Shown here: piece after piece, positions 13,501 to 23,900 of the stretch
Numbering within the stretch: position 1 is the stretch's first letter
How the letters are laid out: each line of letters opens with the position of its first letter
Source of the DNA: Phoronis australis
Taxonomy: Eukaryota > Phoronida > Phoronidae
Assembly: GCA_002633005.1 (NCBI GenBank)
Contig: NMRA01000003.1
Span: forward strand, 262,129-326,128
Length of the DNA stretch: 64,000 bases
Direction of reading: 5' to 3'
The notes under the pieces: model-generated
Database searches by the model: none
What the model was told of the DNA's origin: nothing
Seen by the model: the letters and a program-made list of their open reading frames with translations, nothing else
Translations under genes and position numbers: made by a program

Positions 13501-16500
13501 CCTCGCTAAAAAGCAAGACTTCGCGAGATTACGTGAGATATTGCCGTGCATTTTAAATAAGAACAGCGTCTACTGAACGTACGCCCATACGCCAGGTCTT
13601 GTGCCGATTAATCCACCGAAATCTTTTGTGAGCAACAGAGGACACTTCGCTTTGTAATACGCGGCGCTTGAGTTTTACTCATCACCAGGCTCCCGGCTGC
13701 GGTATTCGACTTATAAACAGTTGAAAGGTCAACATTTAATAAATCTAACACAAAATAACCTCGTTGTACGCTTTTGAGCTAAATAATTATAATTGTATCC
13801 ACTGCGTAAGTTTTTGAACAAAATGAAAATCATTTTCTCCAATTTTTGACGTTTAAAGTTAATCAAGTAAAAAAATGGGCGTTCTGGTTCTCGGGTGAAG
13901 CATCATCATACTAGCTGCCTTTGTGTGGCAAAGCTGTATACTAAATATACAGCTTTGCGCCAATGTGGGTAAAAACCTGAACATGTAAAATCATCACCCG
14001 ACGAGTTTGTGTTATTAACGACACTCTTCCTTGAGTAAACTAAATTATTTCATCGGCGCTCGAGAAAAATTGTCGTTCTGTCGTTATTTTGCGTTCTCTT
14101 AAGTCGGCTTACATCGGCCGGTTCCCTTTCCCCCGATTCTTCAGTCAATTGTTCTTCTACAAGATTGCGTACCTGGCACAACAAATTATCGAAACTGGTT
14201 TCATTTCGTTATAAGTTTTTAGTATTTTAATACCAGCAAACCGAATTTCATAACAAATCTTGTTGCTGCCAAGTTGTCACCATCTTCCGAAAGATGTTGC
14301 AAAATTTTTCTGAGGAAATGGTGCGTGCACATGTCACGAGCACGACAGACTTATTGTTACAACAGTTCATTAGATTGTTTTTCACTCAAGCGGTTGCAAA
14401 CTGCAAGGTGAGTGTTGGTTGACGCCTAGATTTTGCATGCGCCTGCGTCGGTCGCGCGCTCTACTACATGTTGATGTAAGTTTCACGACGAGGTGACGAG
14501 CAGAACTATCCGGGCTGTGGGAAATTTCGGGGATGTAACGGAGCTCAGTAACGCAAAGCTTAGGTTGCAGTGGGCTCATAGAATGAAATTGGCAACACCG
14601 GGTCATGAGCTATTTAACGATAATTCAAACTAATTATTGTGAACGGAACGACCCGTTTCGACCTATTTGATGATGAGTGCAAAGTCACTGTCTTCTGCTT
14701 CGTTGCAACAACTAAATGTAACTCTGGTTTTGACTTCCACCTGTAGGCCGTGTCTGTAAATCTTTATTTACAGACAGCTAGGTTACTTGTCTAGATCATA
14801 CCTGTCTTTCCAACATTTGCTTAACCTCTTGATGTTGACGTTTCATAACAAATTCCTTTTTGTGGTTCAGTGCAGCTTCGCGCTCTGCCTTCTCGGCTTG
14901 CTGGAAGTGAGAACGCGATAAGTTCGCCGTATATTTCAACTTCAAGACAGTGCAGTTGATCTTTAATGCATTCAGACAAACTTACTAAAATGTCATCGTC
15001 AACAACTGCTCACTGAAGCTTACATCAGGTGTCAAATGCAGAAACACAACAGTTAAATTAGAACTGGCCTTTCAGTAAACCATGTAAATTTCACATTTTG
15101 CCAAAAATGTCTTTGTTTAGGAGGCTGTAACTGAAAAAAAAACTAATAAGGCGACCTCTACATTTTTGTAGATGTCTATGTAGTAGGAAAAGGCCAAAAT
15201 AAAAAATGCGAAAAATTAAAAATTCAACTATAAATTAAAACTGTGTCGTTTATCAAGTGGGATTTAGCTACGCCAGCAGAGCGTTAAACTGCGACCACTG
15301 GAGTTGCAAGCTCAATTCCACACTGATGATGATATCAGAAAATCCCTATCTCGCCGATAATTCCCCTTTTATGACACGGCAATCGTGACCAATAAACGTA
15401 TTACAATTCTATGCCGTTCCCTTACACCTGATTGAAGTGCAAAATTTGTTCACCTTGAAACTCTCAGTGGCTTCACTTATATTCATAATGATGACTCCAA
15501 TAAACACGTTAGTAAAGATAAAGTGTCCAATAAATATAAACAGAGCCGTGAAAAGTCGACTACCCGTCATGCCTTTCTCATCCAATACGGCCTGTAGGTC
15601 CGTCCAGCCATCCGCCTGAAATGTGATCAATAAATATTGGTCCAGCCACGGAACGAAAAACGGCAATTTTATGGTTTTATCTGTTATAGAAGCCATCAAG
15701 TGATTCAATTTATCTGGTTCTGTTTAGAAAACATGTTTTTGCGATTTTCTTTTACATTCATATTTGAAAGGGTACACTGTAAGCAATAACGTATACGGAG
15801 CATCCGTGCACAATTATTCTGCACTATTCTACAAACGAAAATCTTTCTTAAGCTGAAGGATGCAACGAGATTTAACGAGAGTTGTCAAATGTGCTGCTAC
15901 ACTTACTGTGACATAACTAAACAGTGTTAACATAGCGGCACCGAGGTCGCCCCAATTTTCCTTATCTCCTTCCTCTGGATAGCCGAATATGTAGTATCCC
16001 ATAATTCCAAACAGAAACATCAGCAGTAGCAGGAGAATCACAATATTCCAGACATGTTTACGTATTGTATCCATCAACGCTGTAACCAGCACCTGTTTTA
16101 GAACATGATTGCGCGATTTAGTGGCCATCATACTTCTGAAGATCTTAGTTTTCTCCCAAAGACTTTTAAAAGTATGTGTCACCCGATTTAATTTCGCATT
16201 TTAACGTTATTATCAGTCTATGCCCTCATCAACTCGTGCTCTGTCCACCACACCGGCCATGTCACGATGACATCAACAGATCTTGCGATGAGTGTATGTT
16301 GTTATTTCTGACAATGATGTGGTGCCTGTAAAGAAGTACCAAAGCCGTCTGGCTACTTTGTAGTGATACCTGTAGTGAACGTTTCCGGAGTTAGTGACTG
16401 CAAATGTGTTCTGAAACCCATGAATAAATTATAATGTGTTCCCAGCTCTTCAGATGTAACCAAATTATAATTGTAGCCGACAAGGTCTCTGGGCCAGCAG

Positions 16501-18512
16501 TATAAGTGCTAATGTCAATCGTATCGATGTTAATTCAGTGTTGGGTGAAGGGATTTGATTGAATCCCATTACACTTCAGGGAAATTCCAATATAACACGC
16601 ATCGATTGCTTTGGTTAAACTGTTGCTCAAGTGGAATTTGTGGAACGGGTACTGTGGAAGTCGCATCGTGATAATTTGTCGCAAGGGGCGCCTCGGACTG
16701 AGTAAGCTGGTATTAGTGTAGTCGACAGGCAGTGTTATCAGATGACCAAATCCACCCAAATATAGTAATTTACGCAAAACATGTTATTTTTTGGTTCAAT
16801 TATGGCTACACTTTTTGTGTTGTGAATGGGAATAGTGGTCGACTTCCACTTACGGTGCAAGCAAGGTCGAGTCGGCACTCAAGTTCATCGATCACTCATA
16901 CGCCTGGTGTGGCGCACACAAATCACTCAGGTTTCATTGAAACTTTTTCCTGTCTGTACTTTAACAATTCCTCAAGTCTAAACTACATCATACGGCGACC
17001 ACTTTTCATTATTGTACAAAAAATTATATTGTGGCCTTCCATTTATCACCAAACAATCACATAGTTTCAGCGACTGCACTGGCTGGGAAATTCCCCGTCA
17101 ACCAAAACTTCGCCTGACCTCAGGCGTACTTTCAAATTTCTAGAAAATAATCAATTATGAAATAAAACAACTCTTTGGCTCAAAAATTGAATGTATCTGT
17201 AAAGGTTTTGCATCGCGGTTTGATGTTTTATTGGTGCAAAGCGATAAGACCAGGCGATAAACTTTCTTGACTTGTGAAAAAGAGTGAATTACGCGACACA
17301 CTCATGATCCGTTGACGTCACAGGCTAAGTTTAGAACCTTCGCCTACCTAGTGCCACGTAAAAGAACTGGACGTGCTGCTATAAAATGATGCAAAATACA
17401 TCGTTTTTATGGCATACACCTTCAAACTGGTTGTTTTTATATCTAAATTGTGTAAGTAAGTAAATACATAAGTAGCAAGTTAGTAATTAGCTAGTAAGTA
17501 TAGACTATGCGGAAATAAGATTGTCTACAGAGCATTCACTCATATGCATCAAAGATGTAATTATGAAGGATAAAAATTACCAAGCCACAATCTTATTTAT
17601 GAAGTTTGCATCTCTAATCTGGCCAGTCGTGGTGCATGCATCACTATATGAAAACCACTGCTCTGCTGTATTGGCCATTGATCATCAGTCCAAGCAGTGA
17701 TAGTACACTTGAAGAGCTAATTCATACATGACAGTTATAATAAATACAAGTAAGAAAAGATGACACAAAAAATACAAAAAGGATGTATTTTCGTCAGACA
17801 ATGTTGACTTTCAAAAAGGCTCGAAATGACCAAACTCGTCAAAATCTGATCAATATTAAAGGAGTATGTGCGGTAACTAGCTTCTAATCCAGGGGATGTC
17901 AGACGACGGACGGAGACGCAGATCATACAAAAATACAGCTCGTTTCAGGACGGGTGTACAAAAATGAAACAAATGAAAAATAGGTACCTGTAATCCACGC
18001 ACAAAGTGAACTGTTCGCAAAGTTCTTAACGCGCGCACTGCTCGAAGAATCCGTATCGCGTCAAGGGCAGGACCAACTGTTACAATGTTGAACTTTTCTA
18101 TAAAAGCTTGAGCCAAGGATATGGTTAGGATAAGAAAGTCAAATATATTGTAGCCACTTCTCCAGTAATAAAGGGGTTCAGCATATACTTTCAAGATAAA
18201 CTCCACCATGTAAATGGCTAAGAAAAGTTCATCTGTTACGAAAAACAAATCTTTAAAGTCGTTCCTCAGCTTGTAATCAGTCTCAAGAGCCATTACTATT
18301 GAATTCAAAAATATCATCGCTATGATGAACCCTTGGAACCAGGTCGACTCTGTTACCATTACAACAAACTGGTGAAACTTCTTGTCACATCTTTTCCTAT
18401 GGTACAGTTTGCTGGGATTGCTCTGTACCGACTGGGTCTCAAACAAATCATTTTGACGATCAAGTGATTCAAAAGCAAAAGCACCTTCTCCAGATCTCCT
18501 GCGACTCTGCAT
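4571..18512 (-). CDS. CATSPER3: CatSper3, sperm-specific calcium channel subunit (six exons)
   Basis: Pore-forming alpha subunit of CatSper, the flagellar calcium channel of sperm. Exons rebuilt from ORF continuity, GT/AG sites and phase: 18512-17988, 16092-15907, 15615-15454, 14900-14802, 11918-11761, 4739-4571; 432 residues against about 398 in human. Start ATG at 18512 has an in-frame TAA directly upstream. S1 ~58-78, S2 ~91-110, S3 ~120-138, S4 ~151-172, S5 ~190-212, S6 ~257-282. The CatSper pore signature T-x-D-x-W is T237-A-D-G-W241, created across the exon 2/3 junction. Exon 4 encodes a charged coiled coil, as expected after S6; exons 5-6 resemble the vertebrate CatSper3 tail. NWG before the pore and DGWTDLQ after it favour CatSper3 over other CatSper subunits. 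S4 has arginines at 154, 157, 160, 163, 166 and 172. Exon 6 is the least certain: short, 7 kb away, but phase-matched. Confidence 0.88.
5442..5640 (-). mobile_element. tRNA-derived SINE
   Basis: Minus strand starts with a tRNA-like head (5640-5566) holding an A box (GGTGTAGTGGTAACGC) and a B box (GAGTTCGAGTC), then a ~110-bp body ending near 5442. The body, without the head, recurs at 31713-31820, which shows it is mobile. In CatSper3 intron 5. Confidence 0.6.
6480..6935 (+). repeat. R1 interspersed repeat, copy 1
   Basis: About 450 bp repeated at 13960-14445, 29410-29640 and, reversed, 31910-32480. Diagnostic blocks: GGCGTTCTACCGTTATT, TCGGCGCCATGAAATATTG, TTCTTCAATCAACTGTTG and GAGATGTCGCAAAAATTT. 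Non-coding; class unknown. Confidence 0.6.
7848..8090 (+). repeat. R2 interspersed repeat, copy 1
   Basis: Shared with 31488-31712: GAAATGAGAC, GTCCAACGGGAATT, GGCTGAAAT, GGTGAA, CAGAATAGT and ATCCAAACAAA in the same order. Non-coding. Confidence 0.55.
9166..9561 (+). pseudogene. P2X7 C-terminal (P2XR_C)-like ORF of the Kolobok element
   Basis: From ATG 9166 the ORF reads an acidic leader, then YMFEPEYNEAE and a cysteine cluster WCKCTVCVVMPTSMECLC. This matches the pattern YxFEPEY...WCxCGxCxxMPTxxECLCC seen in the intracellular domain of P2X7 receptors and in many transposon-borne proteins. Past about 9440 the frame runs antisense over transposase sequence, so the true ORF is truncated there. 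Confident as a family fragment; function in the element is unknown. Confidence 0.65.
9440..10254 (-). pseudogene. THAP-domain transposase remnant (Kolobok)
   Basis: ATG at 10254 starts MPNCCCVPGCTNYRLT and continues GVPLHRFPMDDTFRRTW, a C2CH THAP zinc finger that binds DNA. The frame shifts between about 10150 and 10100, after which DYERYLYAELMKV and KKDAIPSVL complete the THAP C-terminal half. A Ser-rich linker leads to FRRCQVCGEGV and, after another break, ECVAGHSGKWDSC, a CxxC...CxxGH region that precedes the catalytic domain in this family. The catalytic domain is absent. Confidence 0.7.
10733..11560 (+). mobile_element. Penelope-like element 3' fragment, copy 1
   Basis: Encodes a broken GIY-YIG endonuclease-type C-terminus: [31 protein letters not shown], and after frameshifts EIVEKTSIRYVEHDV and LESF. 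The 3' part (11304-11537) is shared with two other copies in the window. Penelope-like retroelements carry reverse transcriptase followed by GIY-YIG; no reverse transcriptase is left here. Confidence 0.6.
12257..12345. repeat. TG/CA microsatellite
   Basis: Interrupted (GT)n with GTGC and GTCT variants. The long ORFs across it on both strands are artefacts of the repeat. Confidence 0.9.
13262..13400. repeat. Degenerate ~21-bp GC-rich tandem repeat
   Basis: Six units of the form GGGACCGCCGCACCAGAAAA with the A-rich end kept and the core varied. Similar decayed arrays occur at 26690-26880 and 29165-29295. Confidence 0.55.
13960..14445 (+). repeat. R1 interspersed repeat, copy 2
   Basis: Same blocks as copy 1, extended at the right by TTGTTTTTCACTCAAGCGG and GGTGAGTGTTGGTTGACGCC, which copy 4 also carries, so the full unit is near 490 bp. 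Confidence 0.55.
15256..15325 (+). repeat. Degenerate tRNA-like SINE head
   Basis: Reads GGATTTAGCTACGCCAGCAG, AGCGTTAAACTGCGACC and CAAGCTCAATTCC, a recognisable tRNA layout with decayed A and B boxes. It lies in a CatSper3 intron; a functional tRNA gene is unlikely because the stems do not close. Confidence 0.4.
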
Positions 18513-18989
18513 TTAGCGAATCTCTTACAAACAAGTTGAGAAAATGTTTCCGAAAAGGACGATATGCGAAGTATAAAATAGACGCGCACGTGTGGAGGAA
18601 ATTGTCCCGTGCATGCTTACGTGTTAATCTCAGTGGGGCCGCTCCACAAAATTAGGCAAAGCGCGTGACGTGCAGCCGATGAAAAAAAGAAACGAGCGAG
18701 TAATATACAACAGTAGAATGCTTGGTACTTATTAAGCTATTAAGATTGCCAGCTATTTATTTTAAATTTTTTTCAACCATGAATTGCGTGACCCCCTTTT
18801 ATTTCTGGCCCCCAGTTTCAGTGCCAGTCTTGATACATCGGTCAACAGTGTTGTTCTGCCCACAGTACATTTGTAGTCACTGTACGAACTGGTCGAATCC
18901 AGATATCCAACAGAGTAATTATGTTCTCGTAGTAAAATGCATACATATCAATCAAAATTGTTGTGGCTTACATAACCTTTTACTAAAAA

Positions 18990-19200
18990 TATACAGGATG
19001 TCCCAAAAATGTACTTGCATTTCAAATGAGAACACTTGAGTACTTTTCATATTGCCGCTCTCTAGAGTAATGAGAGCACGAAAGTAACTTCCCATTGATC
19101 CCGACTCAGATCTGGTGGACATAAATTCAGTTACTACGCGGTGGTTCATCAATTTAAAAGCAAAATAATGATTTTCATTGTCAATTCCTCCCATTGTTTG
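18990..19200 (+). repeat. Possible transposon terminus
   Basis: ATACAGGATGTCCCAAAAAT at 18992 resembles the widespread TACAGGGTGTCCCAAAAA start of several invertebrate DNA transposons. No partner terminus or ORF found, so this is weak. Confidence 0.25.
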
Positions 19201-20505
19201 ATAAGTTTAAGTTCAATAAATTATTTCAGCCTTTTTACACTGGCTGGGATCGAAACTGTCCCGCTTTGCCAACCGCAGCCACTGGCTTTAGCGCGGATAC
19301 TTCTTCGCGCTGGGAAAATGTATAGAACATGATGACCTTGTTCATTTATTGATATATCACAAGGTTTGCCTTTTTTGTGAGGCATGAACAGCAGTAGATT
19401 TTATAGTAGCAGGAAATGTGTTAATAGTAGGGTGAAACCTCCGGTCCCCATTACATGGGATCTGTAGGTGGCGCTTAACACCCGTCCACTAAAGACATGA
19501 TCGCCGTCTGGCGGGAGATTGAATTTCAATATGGCGCGGCTATTTCAAGTCAAATATTACGTTGTTTGTTGACTAAAGAACAAGATTACAGGTTTAAATT
19601 CATAAAAATGTGATCAAAAAGTCTTTAAAACAAAATAAACGCATTACCAATTGTCTTTGCACTTCTTTACAGTTTTTGAGTTTACAGTAACATAGCGCGA
19701 TAACTTTGTTCTCCGAAACACGGTCGTTTGTTTTAAGCCGAGGGTCGTATGATGCAGGTTTATAAAACCACTTCTATGACCATTTTTGGGGAGGGCAATT
19801 TTGTTCTGATTATTTTGATATCACAAACTATTGTATTTTATAAAGTTCCCACGTCAGCTTTAGAACTCAGGTTTTTTAGGTACTGGGGGCAGAGTGGTGA
19901 AACTCTGTATGCTGGAGTTAGATTATTGACCAACCCACATCCTGAATCCATCAAAATCAATTCCCACAAGTAAGTCAACTGATTACATCCTGTGTAGTGT
20001 ATTCCCTTTCAGGTGGAGTAGTGTTGACCAATAACAATTATTCGTCATCCCAATTAATGTTTGTTTCACTCGTTCATAGTTAGGTTAACACGCAAAGTTT
20101 TCGTTAGCTTTTGATGAGCTCAATTAAAACACACATTATCACCCCCAGTGAATGAGTAATCTGCCAATGAACATCAAAATTTTCATCACACCTGCATGCA
20201 ATATCATCTTTCATGGCAGACACCTTTAAATCCCCTACACTGGTTTCTTAGCTTCTGCGCAAAAATACGATATGGCAAAAAATAAATTTCTAGTAGATTT
20301 CAGGATTCCTTGGGCGACCATGTGTCAGTTTTCGACAGGTTCTGGGACAATCTGAATTAAAACAGTTTCAAAACAAATCAATGTCATTTCTGTAATGCCA
20401 GACGCTCATCGTACAAAGAACAACATTCTACATTTTTAAGCGAGTAACAAGTTTTCACGAAGTTGACAGGCTAACAAAACTTACTTACAAAGGTTATCAT
20501 TTATT

Positions 20506-20670
20506 GACATAAGCTTCATAGGATCCATAATTTGACAATATGAATCTAACTGTTCAGAAATACTGGCCCATTTATCATAAGTCATACAAAATTGGCTTGC
20601 GCTGCCCATGACTGAACCAATACTTGATAATGGTGATAGAGTATTTGGTAAATAACGGCAGTCTTCCACA
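20506..20670 (-). CDS. Candidate exon between DUF229 and CatSper3
   Basis: Open reading frame with a consensus donor GTAAGT at its end (AACCTTT then GTAAGT), reading VEDCRYLPNTLSPLSSIG and later KLMSINDNL. The acceptor is unclear; an overlapping frame (20671-20820) is also open and contains a GTGAGT donor. It may be an alternative last exon of the DUF229 gene or an exon of another gene; no family recognised. Confidence 0.2.
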
Positions 20671-20968
20671 TTCGCTCAACACCTCATAGTTTGAACAGGA
20701 ATTAGCCACATCCAACTCACATTTACGAAGTTTAATACGCACTTTTCGTGCCCATTGTATCCCGCTTGGAAGCCACATATTCCAGGTCCAAAATACAGAG
20801 TAGGTGAATCGTTTTATCAAATATCTTAAAGCCTGAACCGAAAATTATTGTCTTTCTAGCTTATCGACTGTAATAGCCATCTCCATAGCTTGGGTTGACA
20901 AGGTCTAGGTTGCCGTGGACCACGATAATTAAACAATATTCACACAACAATGAACAATCTGCGAGTAC

Positions 20969-23900
20969 CTACTTGTATGTCTCAACTGTAGAGATGTTAA
21001 TAGCATATTTCCAGGGCCTTTCAATAATGGATTGTCGCGCTACTGCAATAAATTTCACTTCTCCCGGATTCAGTGAAACAATCTGAGGTATCTTATTGGA
21101 GAAATCCAGATTATTTGTTTTTACTGTAAATCTCACGCCAATTGTCTTATTACAAGCATTTGCTATTTCAAAAACCACACCTGAATCATATGTGCGTGAC
21201 AAGGATAAAACACACTCATTTGTGTTTTGAACTGTATCTTTTCTCGTTTTTACACCAAATACTGTTTCTTGATATGTGAGTCCATCTGGGAGCGACATAT
21301 AAATGCTTCTTTTTTCTTTGTGCAAATCGCAAACACAAAGAGGCAGTGCGACACCCTTGTCAGCACACGGCTTGAATATGGAGTAGGTGGACATTCGAAG
21401 AAAAGAAACCAGCATCATATCGCTGCTTTCTCCAACTCCAGATTTGACTACAACAGAGAACACCTCGTCACTGTCAGTGCCGCCTCCCGGTCGTTTCATG
21501 AACATGTCAAACTTGGAGAGAATGTTATAATCACCTGTTCCTTCCTGTAACAGTTGAAGAAAGCCGCATGATTAAAACTGGTGTTCTTAATAAATACAAG
21601 TATTCGTCACGGAGTTACCAAATTGTTCCCACTTAATTTTATGTAGCTATAGATCTCCTGTTTTAAAGCCAGATTGACATCTGTTCAGCAATTTATTTTA
21701 ATTATACCTAAAAATGATCACTCAGGGAATTCCCAAGTCTTTCCAATTAGGAACTTTTACTTTGAAAAGTGAAAATTCAGATAGTAGACGAGCTGGTTCG
21801 CACGTGGTTATTGGTTTTGCGTTTTGCAGAATAAAGCTCAGGTTGCTTGAAAACCGGCGTGTTCTATCGAACTGTGCCGAAAAAGTGTCGCCTACGAAGA
21901 TACTGCAACAATTGTGTATAATAACATAGGGGAAGGATTAGTCGCTGTAGGGAGCAGGGAGGCCGGAGAGCGAAACAAACGTAAGCGCAACCGCTCCCAG
22001 GCCACCGGTCGACTCCTGTTGCGTCTCCACCATTCAAGTTTGAGGGGCCACGATCACTGACCTATTCACCTAAGGTCAACATGACAAATTAAGCAACTTA
22101 ACTTTTAAATCAGATTACATTTCAGGAGTTGCTCGAACTTTCACCACTTTTACATAAGTTATTAAATGACACCGATACCCGATAACCAGACTTGGTGAGC
22201 AGACTAAGGCTGCCTGCGCGAATATCGGATACTCATTTTTCTACATAATGTTTGAATTTTTGTTCAACTGGTCATTCCTGGAGCTCCTGAAGGCCTTTTT
22301 GATGAACTCTTTCACGACACCAGCACTTAATCAGGTACAAATGACAGTCCTCCAGCATTCAAAATGGAGGCAATCACTACGCTGCTGTGCTTAGCCTCTC
22401 TTTCGCATATCACGTGCATATTTATAAGATCTTTTTAAAAATAGTTAACAGTCCAATACTAACCTAATTACGACCCAATCACTGAAACCTTGGAAATAAA
22501 ATAACAGTCCCACACTGTCAACTTTAAAAAGTTAGAAACAATTTTGAAAACTTTTTACAAAGTCTGTTAATATCAACAAGCGTGACTTGACGCTGTTTAG
22601 GTCAGTTAATCGACAGAATAGCGAAATACCTCCTTCTCTCAAGGGACAGAATCCACTTTGTGACACAGGAAGGGAGTATCACCTCAGATACAAGAATTAA
22701 TTACACAATAGCACGCGGAACAATAAGCTTAGTTGAAATTACCTAACTAAATATCCCTTTAACACTGCCCTAATATTTCAAGTAAGCCCGACCTATACTC
22801 ACGTTTCTATGCGATTCGACGACATTACCGAATCTGTAGGAAGTCAACTTTAAACAATACCCAAACCCAGACTTAGCAGACGGGTTGCTCTCTATAAACT
22901 GCTTGTGAAGTTCATTATTGAGTTCACCCAGGGCAAATTCAGCTATTAACGCATGCTTGGAATCGTTGCTTGCTGTCCTTCCGTAAAGTCCTTCACAGAT
23001 ACACAGACTTTGAGGAAACATGGGAATTTGATCACACGGCCTGTTGCTAGGCAATTCGTCAAACAGTCCCAAGTTTCTCCGCTGATCACTCGTAACTGCC
23101 GAATTTGGAATGAAGGACTTCAGGGCATAGTGTACGTCCAACACGCTCAACAGTTTATCTTGATTGACGCGCAAGGCTGCCATTTTCTTTTTACCTATAC
23201 TGGCTGCGACATCCGGTGGTATGATTATGAACATAAATGGATGATATACTTCCATCCGTCCTTGAATGGTATTGACGTAAGGGCCATATGTGTTACCATG
23301 ATCTGATAAAATAATCGTAAATGTGCGTTTCAGGGTGCTAGCGAACTTCACGTATTTTGACAAGGTGTTGTCAAGTGTTTGTATCCGCAGTCCCACATCA
23401 TCATGCCCAACATTGTTTTCATAAAAAGTGATAAAGGGAATGTTTCTTCGACTAAGTTCTGCTTGGTAGAGTGTGAGGTATTCAAAAATGTTCTCATGGT
23501 GATGCTGGCCGTTGTAGCAAATCGTGTCTAATCCGTGAAAGGGGTCTGTTTTGTTGAGACTATCGAGAACTTCACAAACGGAATATGAAATGCCAATGTC
23601 GTCTATTGACGCTTTGTTTAAAGCTTGGCGTAACTTCTTCCACACATTTTCCGAAGGCAGATCAGCATTTGCAACTCTCAAACTTTTAGAAATACCCCAC
23701 GACTTAGACCAGCATAGGTCCTCCAACCACAAAGTTTTGTATCCAAGCTGTTTTAGGGGCTTAAACATAGTTTCAACAGGCATGGGTTTTGGCGGCAGTT
23801 CTAGGAAATCGTCAAATGGCTTCCCGTTCAAATCAATTAAACCAGAGAAAAGAGCCTGAGCATTTTCGAATGTTCTAGACTTTATACCTTGTACTAATTT

